A DNA stretch of 64,000 nucleotides, taken from positions 1,364,001 through 1,428,000 of the forward strand of contig JASJZC010000006.1 in assembly GCA_037178855.1 (NCBI GenBank), in the 5' to 3' direction. Made by a program: the position numbers and the translations under genes. This document shows, piece after piece, positions 54,512 through 64,000 of the stretch. Position 1 is the stretch's first letter. Each line of letters starts with the position of its first letter. Below the pieces are notes generated by a model, which was not told where the DNA came from, ran no database searches, and saw nothing but the letters and a program-made list of their open reading frames with translations. This stretch comes from Oscheius sp. JU75 (taxonomy: Eukaryota; Nematoda; Chromadorea; Rhabditida; Rhabditidae).

Positions 54512-55543
54512 CGAGTTCCAGTACAAAAATAGACATATTCGGGTGTGATAATGAACAGTTTTATCGAGAATCGGGTCAGTTTCTCTATCTCTGTCTCTCC
54601 CTGACGAATCCTTTATTATCTGCGAGATCAAAATATCTAGTTGGTATGTCCATTTGAAGTTGGAGCCACCGAGGTCAGATCCTTCTTCGTTCTCGCATAC
54701 TTCACATCTTTCCAGTAGCTGAATTTTTTTTTTTGGCTTTTTTTAGCCAGGAGATTCCACGCAGGAACTATCCGACCATGTTTGATTCATTTCTAAGCTC
54801 CGAATGGAACCAAAATATTTGTTTTCGGGAAATCTAGGACTGGTATTGGGTTTGCAATCATTCTTTTGGATGGTCCCAGCCTAGTGACAGAAAAACGGCA
54901 GGAATTATATTACTTCTAGCTGAAACCAGATAGTTTTGCGAAAACACTAATTCGAGTTGAAACATTAGAATTATATTCTTTACGGAAACCAAAAATTGTA
55001 AAACAGTACAAAGACGTGGATATTTTAGACCCAAATAACTGTTCTTTGGGGTCAAAGACCGACAAAACACCAATCCTTGTCCAAACAGTCCACCTTCTTT
55101 GTGGTCTTTGCGTGGCAGAGAGACAGGCTAGAGTTCGAAATGAAGACAAAAGTTCATATAGTATGAAGATCCCAAAGGCTAGTGTGACCTGAAACTACAT
55201 CAAGTCCTTATAAGTCAGGCATGTAACATTGTATCTTCACGATCTAGGTTGCGAACCAAATCCTAACTCCGAAGCCAGTTTTGGGGAAACAGTGATTTTG
55301 GAGCTTAGCCAAGTCTTACAACGTTCTAAACCATGAAAAACCACACCTTTGCATGGTATTGTCAGATGTGTCTTACCATTTGCTCTCTTGGACTATCATG
55401 TTTTGGAAAAGCAGCTGGCTTGTGAAGTTAAAAGTTTTTACACATATCAAAACTTCGTGTATTTCATTCTTAGCATATAGAGGGATTCGGCTAGAGATTT
55501 GTAATCGGTCGGAGGTTCGCTGATAGCTAAATGAACAGGAAAC
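54512..55543. other. intergenic region between convergent genes
   Basis: AT-rich spacer between the carbonic anhydrase stop and the stop of the minus-strand secreted-protein gene. Nothing else was recognised. Confidence 0.5.
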
Positions 55544-56322
55544 TCACTTCAAGACCACTGAGGCCCCTCCTAGCAGGAAAAAGAAGCCATTGAGTCCAAG
55601 AGAGCAAATGGTAAGAATTTTGAAGAGTGTACTGCTCTTTTCGCAGCCCTGATGACAGAAGAATGGCCAGAACTTCGAGGAATCTTGGGCCTGAAATCAC
55701 ATACTTCTCTCTCTCTCTCAGTCTTTTGTTGGTCCGAAGTCTCACCCAAAAATGAACTGACCTCAACATTATCCACCAGCGCATCCACAATTGGCTGGGC
55801 CTCCGAGGCGCTGAGGACATTTTTTTGGTCAGACTGATCTGTGGGAGTTACCTACAGTTGAGCACGGTTTTCTGTCAAGGAACTGACTTACAGTGCCCAT
55901 AACAGAGACAGTGTTCTGAACTAGTTGTTCTTTGGTCAGGGGGACAGAATTTGAACTGGATTTCCTGACATTCAGCTGGGCCGAGACGTAGTTTCTCATG
56001 CTCCCAAAGAGCATTTGTGTGTGGTAGTCGACGGCAGTTGTAAAACAGCTTGGATTCTGGAAAGTTGTCACTGTCAAACTCTCTCTCTCTCTCTCTCTGT
56101 TCGAGCTTAATGTACAGAAAACGTATAGGCAAACGATACTCATGTAAAACTAATCGTTCCAGTACCCACGCGGAAAAGTTACCTTATCAAAAACGATGGA
56201 GCACCTGGAATCACATCCCGTAATGACATCTCCGTATGCGAGGGTTTGAATGATGAGTCCGAGGAATAAGACAAGTTTCTGACAGTTTTTTGTACCGAAT
56301 TTCCTCGTTCTGAACTGACCAT
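55544..56322 (-). CDS. small secreted or GPI-anchored Cys-containing protein, family not recognised
   Basis: Exons 56320-56322 (the ATG alone), 56183-56278, 55892-56056, 55762-55851 and 55544-55690 join in phase 0 throughout and give 166 aa. Splicing the lone ATG to exon 2 makes a textbook signal peptide, MKLVLFLGLIIQTLAYG, which supports the model. The mature part has CDSRCSIVF, NPSCFTTAVDYH, a helical middle with LTKEQLVQNTVSVMG, then FWPFFCHQGCEKS. The end is hydrophobic (ILTICSLGLNGFFFLLGG) with only a few residues after it, like a GPI signal. Introns 1 and 3 are 41 and 40 nt. I do not recognise the family. Confidence 0.7.
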
Positions 56323-56892
56323 GTTTGTTTCAGTACTTTATTCCATCACAGAGAGAAAAGAGCAGCTGAAAAATAAGATTTAGACATGTTGAACTTTTCG
56401 ATTTCTTGGCAAACAGCTACAGTGAAGAAATGTTGTGCTACATGGCAAGCAAGAGTTAGTGGTGAAAAGTTTAAAGAATACGGTATATGGAATAGTTGAA
56501 ACATTTCACTTTTGTAATAAAAATACTAACTAACATTATAGGGCAAAAGATTAGTACCAATATAAACAAGCAATGAAACAAAACAGAATATTTGAAGCAC
56601 AGGGAGTACTATTCTTTCTCCCTACTATCAATCTGTCGCTATCGATTTCGGTGATAAGGAATTGGAAAAAGAGGGACGTGGTGAGCAGTGTTTTACAAGA
56701 CGCCAGGGTAGAGGAACAGGCTGAGAAATCGATAAATGATCGACCAAGGCAGAGACAGGGAAATTTTTTTTTTTTCAAAAAGTTTCGTGAAAAATCCTTC
56801 AATACAGCAGAATCATTTTGAGCATACTTTTATTGCTGAAATAAGACACAAAACTTCGTTGTTTGGTTAAAAAAACAGTTGGACAAGAAAAA
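56323..56892. other. spacer between two minus-strand genes
   Basis: Upstream DNA of the secreted-protein gene and 3' flank of the SKP1-related gene. AT-rich, with no gene supported; an AATAAA for the SKP1-related gene lies on the minus strand at 56829-56834. Confidence 0.5.
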
Positions 56893-58561
56893 TTAAGAAT
56901 TGTTTGTAATTGCTGGCGTTGATTTAGTGGCAAAGGCAGCTGCAACCTTCTTCTTGTTCTTTTTCCTCGTTATTTTAGGATCCTCGTCATCGTCGTGTAG
57001 GCAATAGATCTCCCGGATTTCCTCGACGCTCTTGCCCTGAAACAAGAAGTTATGTTGTCACAAAATTGGTCACGAACTTGTGAATGCGACTCTGTGACCG
57101 CTAACGCAGGGGTGCTGCAATGCTTATGTTATTTCCAGACGGGTGAAACCACAAGAACGAATCTTGCAAAAAAAAAAAAAAATGTCGTGTTATATAGTTT
57201 TCATGAAACCACAAAATTGTATGGGTTAGTTAGAGCTGTTTCTGAGTAAGAAAGGAAGATAATTTTCAGATGAAGAAAGGCAATTCCCATCCCCCCACCT
57301 CCCATTATAAATTTGTTTTCCGGCGTCATTTTCTGCTGTTATCCGACCTAGACTGCAGGGATCCCTTTTTCATTTTTCTATCGTTAGTACTGTCACTAGA
57401 GCAATATACGCCGTGTAATACTGGACCTGATAAAACAAATGAAAATTTCTTTTTTTAAAGAAGAGCAAGGGACACTTCCGAACAGATTCTACTTATGGAC
57501 TTTCATTGAAACAAAAAGAAGTAAAACTGAAATGAAAGATATCACTAACCTTGGCCATATCTGCAATTTTCTGGGTGATGATGTCTACGATACCGGGCAC
57601 ACCGAGATCGTTGGCTCCCTAAAACGTGCGCTATTTCTGTCTCTCTGTCACCCACGTTTAAAACTGCCAGAAGCTGCTCAGAACTCATGTCCATGTACTG
57701 ATGATCATCCTTGGTCAGAGTAATCCTTGGATCCTCATGAGGCTGTTTCGGAATATAGACCTGATGTCGGTGTCTGGTGCACCATTCAAAGATCTGAAAT
57801 GAGAAAGTTGAAGAAAAAAATGGCAGAATTGGAACCTTGTTCATCGTGTTCCCATCCACCTTCCTCACAGGAATAGGTCTGTCCAGCCACGTGTAGTCAG
57901 GCTCTTCCTTCTTCAGTCTCTGAAAGTTTTCATATATTTCGGTCCGATAACAAATTTGAACTTTCATAGCAGAAAATAGGAGTGAAACTATTTTATTTTC
58001 TTAGTAGCACAAAAGCTCATAAATCTTCCTGATAGAAGAAACCCAAACTTTATGTGTTTCACTGTGTTAGTACATACTCTCCGTACCAATCACTTCGTAG
58101 CTTCATACACGAATCCCGTTTCGATATGTTCCCACGATAACCTTTGCGCGCTTCAAACTGATTACTAGTAGGTTCTTCATATTCTATGTCATTGATTAGA
58201 CCTTTTGACAACGCAAAAAAATGTGAAACACGAGAAGAGAAGAGGTAGTTGGAGGAATGCTATCAGTTAAAAATTCTACTTGTTATGTTTCACTGGGTTC
58301 GTATATAGCTTGACTCTTTGTGATAAACAGTGTCGAAAAAAACCATGCTCTAGAGGTCCTTGGGCTTGTTCAATCGCATTCGCCAATGACAAACTAAAAA
58401 GTAGTCAAAACTCCCACCTTGACCTTATTCTTGATGTAGTTGCTGTGCGAGGCCACATCCTCGTCCACCTCGACAATTGTGTCGTCGCTTGCCTTGATCT
58501 TTAGCCTCAGAATCTGGGTGGTTGAGCTGGTACATGGCTGTGGCTCTTCGTCTTCCACCAT
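56893..58561 (-). CDS. SKP1-related protein, SCF ubiquitin-ligase adaptor
   Basis: Exons 58418-58561, 57836-57919, 57656-57793, 57550-57618 and 56893-57036 join in phase 0 and give 192 aa. Start: ATG at 58561 gives MVEDEEPQ. The BTB/POZ-like half reads LRLKIKASDDTIVEVDEDVASHS. The C-terminal half has IFEWCTRHRHQ, an acidic-basic loop, MDMSSEQLLAVLN, GANDLGVPGIVDIITQKIADM and GKSVEEIREIY, the helices that contact F-box proteins. SKP1 links CUL1 to F-box substrate receptors. Typical SKP1 ends in an NDFTPEEE-type tail with a terminal Trp; here about 30 residues of lysine-rich then S/T/A-rich tail (RKKNKKKVAAAFATKSTP) replace it. Nematodes have many such skr paralogues. One intron is 37 nt. Confidence 0.85.
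58056..58072 (+). promoter_or_regulatory. GTTTCA-N9-TA element in SKP1-related intron 1
   Basis: GTGTTTCACTG core, then TACATAC; antisense to the gene. Confidence 0.45.
58287..58303 (+). promoter_or_regulatory. GTTTCA-N9-TA element in SKP1-related intron 1
   Basis: ATGTTTCACTG core, then TATATAG; same strand as the element 231 bp upstream and very similar in flanks. Confidence 0.5.
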
Positions 58562-59042
58562 CACTTAAAATTATGTTGAAAAACTGATTGGGAATCGATA
58601 AAAAGTGAGGAAAGGTCACGCGACGCTTCAAACAAGCCCCCCCTATCGGGAGAGTACGCAGTTGCGTATCGTATTTTCGGTCATTTTCGATTATGAATGA
58701 GAAAACTTTTTTGTTACTCTACAAATTGAACTTTGCTACAAACTGCTACAGTTTATGATGGGTATAATTATCGGAAGGCGTAGTCTTTTACTAGTCCCAA
58801 ACAAAAACGACACATTTCTTCTTTATTGGTGTATTCTTATAACAATCACGGCTTATCAACTTTTCAAGCCAGTGCAGGTCCCAAAACGATGCAGAGATGG
58901 ATTCCCGCATCCCAAGTCTGCTTTACATGCCTCTCTCACTTCCAGAATCGCTATCAGAACGCTTCCAAGATTGCAATCAGTCGATAGACTCAGACACCAA
59001 ATTCTTACCTCTGAAGATTCTCTGCTTTCAGCGATAGTGGTA

Positions 59043-59059
59043 GTTTCACTACTGGTATA
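59043..59059 (+). promoter_or_regulatory. GTTTCA-N9-TA element
   Basis: AGTTTCAC core, then TATAAAAC across the TA position, about 255 bp upstream of the start codon at 59299. Could serve this gene or an independent small RNA. Confidence 0.45.
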
Positions 59060-59285
59060 AAACTGGATTTAAAAAGTTCTCAATCGGGTTTCTCGTTTCC
59101 ACTGATATCATCTACACCCAATTCTTTTCCTATAATGCTGCTTCCAATTATCCTTTGTCAGTTTCCCACAAAAGACCAAAAGCAGTAGATTCTTCCCAAT
59201 TCCATGTAATATGTTCCACTGCGAAGATAAGAGTTCTTTCACTTTCTTATGTACTCTTATTTCTGTTTCCGTTCTCAAATATACC

Positions 59286-59295
59286 AATTTTCCAG
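59286..59295 (+). other. probable spliced-leader trans-splice acceptor
   Basis: AATTTTCCAG followed by AAC and the ATG at 59299. Confidence 0.55.
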
Positions 59296-59298
59296 AAC

Positions 59299-62200
59299 AT
59301 GGACACACAAAACCAAGCTCCAGTAAATGGCGGATTCAACTGCTTTTCAGCAACTGATGGTCGGGTGCAGGAGGAAGGTATGAGTTAGAGAGAGAGATGC
59401 GATGAAACATAGACAGCTTACTTTGTGACAGAGTTCCTATTCGAATACGCACTGAAACAATGTCTAGTCTTACTCTAACGTATTTTCCATGTTTCAGATA
59501 GTGTTAGACCTTTATAAGATTTCCTTTAACTATACGATCAGACATTGTAACATTTTTTACCACAATTCCGAAGAGACTGTTTTCAATCTAATAAAAAGTT
59601 GTTTAGATCGAGCAAACCAACTCTATGATTCTGAAGAAGAGAGTGACTCTGAGGACGGAATCGACGTAGATGCCAGTACAGAGCCAAAGGAGAACAACTC
59701 ATACAGAGGAGATACAGATGATGAGTCAGTGTTTCAGAGGGACGATTACCAGTGGGTACTTCGATAATTTCAGAAAGAAAACTTACCTTACAGATGTAGC
59801 GAGAAAGACAGGTTCCAGAACGAGCCCCAAGTGAGGGAGCTGTACTTGGAGAGCCAGAAACAGAGATCTGTGAGTTTTGACAGTAACAGTCACAGTCACA
59901 ATTCTAGAAGATTGTCCTGGAAGAGCTGCACATGGCCAGCATTGGCGTCAGACCTGGAAATTTCTTCGAAACGAAGGAGGTAACTTATAATTACTTTCTA
60001 AAACCTTATCAATTTAGGACGAAGCCAAGACTTTTGTTCTTGGAATGGTCATGGCCAAGGGATCCGAATTTAATAACGGAATGACTTTTAGTCAGCTGGA
60101 GTCGGTTTTCAACCAGTGAGTTTTGAAAGATGCTTATTTTCGTAGAAAAAGGGCCATAGAGCCGAAAATTGTTACAAGACAGGTAAAGCAGGAATGATTG
60201 TTACCCCCTGGCTACTGGCACCATACACTGAAGATAAAACATGATAAAAAAACTTACACGAGAAATTGAAAATGAACGCAGAAGTGACCGAAATCGTGTG
60301 GCCATTTGACATTTTCTCGTTTTCGGAACCTTTGGAGTGGATGTTGGTCGAAAAAACTATTAAAAGCCATCGATTTCCATCGTGTAAGGTCCGGCCAACA
60401 TAGAAATTTGCTATTTTTCCAATCTGTACCAAAAGGCAAGAAACTAGGTAGAAATGTATTTCCCATGCCAAGTATGATAAGTGGTTACAATTTTGGCGAC
60501 GGGACCATTTTCTGATTCTAGGGCCAAAGTTTCATGAAATTTATATACTGGGAAGACAAAGTTCGATTCACTTTTTTTGTACAATTCGATTCAACAGTAA
60601 AAATCAACAAAAACTAGACGTAGAGATGGAGTGATACAGAAACAGAGAGACAGAACATCTTTCAGAGAGGTGGCCAATCGACAACACGAGGCCCTGGACA
60701 TCAACTTGGACGATTTGATTCGATCCTTCCTGGGCGACCCAGCTGAGGTGACCAATTGTCTGAGGGACAAGGAGAACTTTTTCAAAAACTCCATGTTCAA
60801 GGATGTCCTTAGCTATGATCAGGGATTGGGAACCTTCAAGTGAGTGAACCTGTAGCATTCTTACCAAGTTTTCAGACCGAGGTACCCCAAGAACTGCCTA
60901 CAGGAATTGCACAAGCACATACAGGCCGACTATGAGAAGAAGAAGCAGAAACGGGTAGGTCAAAGTGAGAGAGGGAGAGAGGTTGAAAAATGTCTGATTC
61001 AGGAAGAGCGTCGTGATAAGAAGGAACCGAATGCGGGAGAGGGATCAAAATTACAGTACATGGTTAGCTGTAACTTCCTGATGAGGCTGATCTTGGAGGT
61101 TGGGAATGACCGCAGGGAGAAAAAGGTATGTTTATTTTTTCTTGGTCCAATTCGACAGCGAACTGTACTTTGAAGCTGCTGTTGTTTGTCAAAGAGGACG
61201 ACCTGAAAAATAAAGATCGCCAAAATTTGAATAGGTTGTTCTCCGAAATAGAGTCAGGCTAAATTTATATAGAGAAACAAAAGAATTTTCTATGCATGAA
61301 GAAACGAAAAACACCAGTAAGAGTCTTGCAAGCTCAATTACTACAGAGACAGACGGTAGGATAAAACCTCTTCTCTTTTCAGTTCAGCTGGGACTATGTA
61401 CGTCAACACTACGAGGCCATGTTCAATGAGGACAGTCTCTGTCATCCCATCTACAAGATATACAAGGAACATCTTCAATTGGACAACTACAAGATCCTCA
61501 ACAAGACTGTACTTTTATCATTTCTTACTCGGCAATATTCCGTTTCAGACCTGCAGAGACCTCTTTGGAAGAAGTGGAGCCCTGAAGTTCCTTAGCAGTT
61601 CGGTCTTCGCCGAGAAGATCGGCTATATCAATCCGGGAGCGGAACCTGGAAATCAGGTTGGACAGATCCAGGTCTACTTGAAGAGTAATCAGCGTGAGTT
61701 TTTGAGAGAGACAGAGAGCCAGAGAGTCAGGGAGACAGGGAGACAATGAGCACAGTAGGCGAAAAGAGGACTGGGTTTAGGCGAGAAGGCTTAAAACAAA
61801 CAAGTTATTCGATTTCACTTCGATATTCGATAGAGAGTAAGAGAGACATAGAGACAGAGAGTCAGGATGCAAACCACATGTGTCGGTTTACATCATTTTA
61901 CAGTTGTAATTGCAAACGTTGCCACAAAAAAACTGTTTCCAATCTGCTACAACATGGAAATAGCGAGATTCCTTGACAAAGACCTTCGATTATTAGCATC
62001 GCTCCGGTAAATTCCATTGCGACATGAGCATTCCGGAGCTGAAACTAGCTATTTCGGGGTCAAGATTACATTTTCCAGCTTTCTGATATTCTGCAAGGTT
62101 GTGGAGCTTGGAAAAATTTACAGCTTTGCATACATCGAAAAATTGTGTCGTCCAATTTTAGATGGAACATTGCGTTTGAACTAAGCTAACTTTTGCCAGG

Positions 62201-64000
62201 TATTGATTGATCAGGGCAAACGCACCAATACTCTGGCGAAAAATATACCTATGTGCAACTATTTTTTTTACTGCTGGACACGTGCTGACAGCTACTAACA
62301 AACTTCGAAAAATGTATGATTGGCCCCGAAATGCCCGGTTTTAGGCGTCCTTAGTCGGGCGCACCTGCTCTGAGCCGAACGCAAATGTCTGACAATGAGA
62401 CTCGCTCAGGACCTATTACGCAAGATATTGGATTTGAAAGCAAACACTTTCAAAATCCTTCCCACTATACCCTAAATTTGAAACATACTTCAGTTCAAAG
62501 CAAACAAAAAAAAAGTTTCAGTCTACACCAACCAAGAACTTAAAGAAGCAGAGGCGAAGATTCGAGAGCTCGAAGAGATGAGAAAGAAGGAATCTGACAA
62601 GATAAAAAAAAGACAGCCTGTAGAAGAATCTTCGACAGTTCAAGCCGCTCCGACCAGTTCCCAAATGCCAACGCCATGGGACCGGAAAATTTTGGAAAAG
62701 AAGGCCAAGCAGGTGGCTGAGAGGCTGGAGAGGGAAAAGACCTTCGTGAAGACGGAACTGAAAGAGGACGGGGAGCCCCTCAAGCTCGAAAAAGTAATTT
62801 TCTTGGTCATTTCGAGGAGCTTAAGGGACTGAAAAGTGCACAGTTTTAAAACACATTCATTCTTCCAGATGCTCCTCAGAAAATGTGCAATGTCACCGGG
62901 GCACATCTCCGGCAATCTGCTTAGAATCATTTTACTTTCCCACTGAAACATTTTTTCGAACCGACCAAAAAAAAAAGTTATGTTTCAGCCCTTCTCATTC
63001 GGCAACTTCGGACCTCCCAAAAAGCCAGTCGAGCTGGCTCCAGAGAAGGAGAAACTTCCCTTTAAGCACCCTACCCCAGCCGATTCCCGCAGCCAGTCAC
63101 CTCCCGAAAGAAGACCTCAGGTATTTCTTGACCCCATTCTTCTAAATAGCCATGATTTTAGGATCGCGATTCCGATTCGGATACAGAAAAACGAGTGAAG
63201 GAAGTCTTGTACACTGACGACGAAGAGGAACAGGGAAAGAGAACTGACACCAAAGTTCCGTCGAAGAAGGAGGAAAAAGAGCCCCAGAGGACTGGAAGTT
63301 CGTCCCAGCACCCACAGGTTCCCGTTCAAAAAGCCGCCCACTATTTCGAGAAGACTGAGGAGGAAATCCGGCAATGGAATGAGAGAGCTGCTGCAGAAAA
63401 AAACAAGAGACCAATGGAGGACAAGGTGGGCTCTTTGTTTGAATACTATCGATCATTTATGGAAAAACTGAAATTGAAAACATACTTTGCGACTGGCTCT
63501 CCACTAACAGTGAAACATTATAACTTTTTGTTCTCAAATCGAACTGTCTTTTTTGATTGGAGCCAGAAGCTCAGCAGGACTAGCAAAAGCAAATTTAGTA
63601 CTTATTAACCTCACAGTGAGACAAAAACTGGTTTTCGAAGCGTTGGTTATCATATTCTTAAGTGTCAAGTCAAAAATTTCGGGTCGAGCCTGGTTTTTTT
63701 TCCGGGTCGACCCGAGATATACTTGAGCAAGCTGGGTTGCTCAAGTATACCATCCACCTCCCTCAAAAACACTATAAATGACAAGGTTTCAGGCCACCGA
63801 CTCCGGTTCCGAGGAAGAACTCCGTGAGGAACACGGTCGTTACTCGGACGATGAAGACGAGCCGTTCAAGGAACGAGAATTCCGAAAGAATAAGGATAGG
63901 AGACGAGACAGTCAAACGAGCTCATCGGAAGACCCTCATCGCCGTTCGGATCCGTGTCAAAAAGCTAGGAACATTTTTGAGAAGGATGAGGAGGAGGAAG
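59299..64000 (+). CDS. large charged protein, 5' part (runs off the window), family not recognised
   Basis: Fourteen exons join in phase: 59299-59377, 59607-59751, 59794-59869, 59908-59979, 60018-60115, 60666-60839, 60876-60954, 61003-61125, 61383-61508, 61549-61693, 62522-62793, 62989-63120, 63162-63425 and 63793 to the window end. The first ~70 residues are acidic (YDSEEESDSEDGIDVDAS). A folded-looking region of about 350 residues follows (QHEALDINLDDLIRSFLGD, KLQYMVSCNFLMRLILEVG, RDLFGRSGALKFLSSSVFAE). Then comes a long Lys/Glu coiled-coil (KEAEAKIRELEEMRKKESDK) and low-complexity K/E/P/S sequence with DSDSDTEK and EEEIRQWNER. It is probably nuclear or a scaffold. The first half might be a diverged domain; I could not name it. 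The 3' end lies beyond 64000. Confidence 0.75.
62468..62484 (-). promoter_or_regulatory. GTTTCA-N9-TA element in an intron of the large charged-protein gene
   Basis: Minus-strand ATGTTTCAA core, then TATAGTG; just upstream of the exon at 62522, antisense. Confidence 0.45.
63655..63735. repeat. fragment related to the 40-kb inverted repeat
   Basis: GTGTCAAGTCAAAAATTTCGGG and the following GGGTCGACCCGA resemble the centre of the 40080-40688 element (GTGTCGAGCCAAAAATTTCGG). It sits in an intron of the large charged-protein gene. Confidence 0.45.

Larger units (their letters stand above)
58562..59295. other. divergent promoter region
   Basis: Lies between the SKP1-related gene (minus) and the next gene (plus) and should hold both promoters. 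One GTTTCA-N9-TA element at 59043; no other clear element. Confidence 0.45.

Noticed and set aside
62871-62943. Candidate extra exon after TTCTTCCAG
   Set aside because: The frame ends in TGA without a good donor, and skipping it keeps the phase between the flanking exons.
62982-63791. GTTTCAG sites at 62982 and 63786 as motif elements
   Set aside because: They coincide with splice acceptors of verified-phase exons and lack TA after nine bases. GTTTCAG hits at acceptors were not counted as motif evidence.

Overview
The window looks like nuclear DNA of a nematode, probably a free-living clade V (Rhabditina) species. The reasons are very short introns (many of 36-60 nt), T-rich splice acceptors ending TTTCAG, start codons sitting 1-4 nt after such an acceptor (the usual look of a spliced-leader trans-splice site), C-type lectin and SKP1-related genes, and a Tc1-like transposon relic. 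All gene models were joined by hand from reading frames and splice phases. No search was run.

Layout. (1) 1-22.9 kb is AT-rich and gene-poor. It holds a low-confidence plus-strand gene (exons at 960-1206 and 3425-4649) convergent with the 3' end of a G-protein gamma subunit gene (4724-4936, minus). The rest is non-coding with scattered GC-rich islands and CT/GA repeats. (2) 22.9-28.7 kb is a five-exon gene for a Q/P-rich protein of about 274 aa with multi-kilobase introns. (3) 29.7-39.1 kb is an 18-exon minus-strand gene whose phases all agree and give a 1008-aa protein with Myb repeats. I read it as the large SNAPc subunit (SNAPC4; SNPC-4 in C. elegans). (4) 40-50 kb holds a large inverted repeat, a broken and partly inverted lectin locus, an intact two-domain C-type lectin gene, a dead Tc1-like element, a lectin-like membrane protein gene, a decayed unknown gene, and a small LEA-like gene. 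(5) 52-64 kb holds a divergent alpha-carbonic anhydrase, a small secreted protein, a SKP1-related gene, and the 5' part of a large charged protein that runs off the window.

Main observation. The gene-poor 5' half and the introns of the Q-rich gene are littered, on both strands, with a two-part motif: TGTTTCA, then exactly nine bases, then TA (often TATA, TAAA or TAAG). I listed 38 exact cases by eye; 33 lie between 1.9 and 30.1 kb and almost none touch an exon. TGTTTCA is the core of the upstream 'Ruby' motif of C. elegans 21U-RNA (piRNA) genes, which is bound by a complex containing SNPC-4. The window may therefore be a piRNA gene cluster lying beside the gene for its own promoter-binding factor. 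The motif array and the SNPC-4 identity are seen in sequence; the piRNA role is inference.
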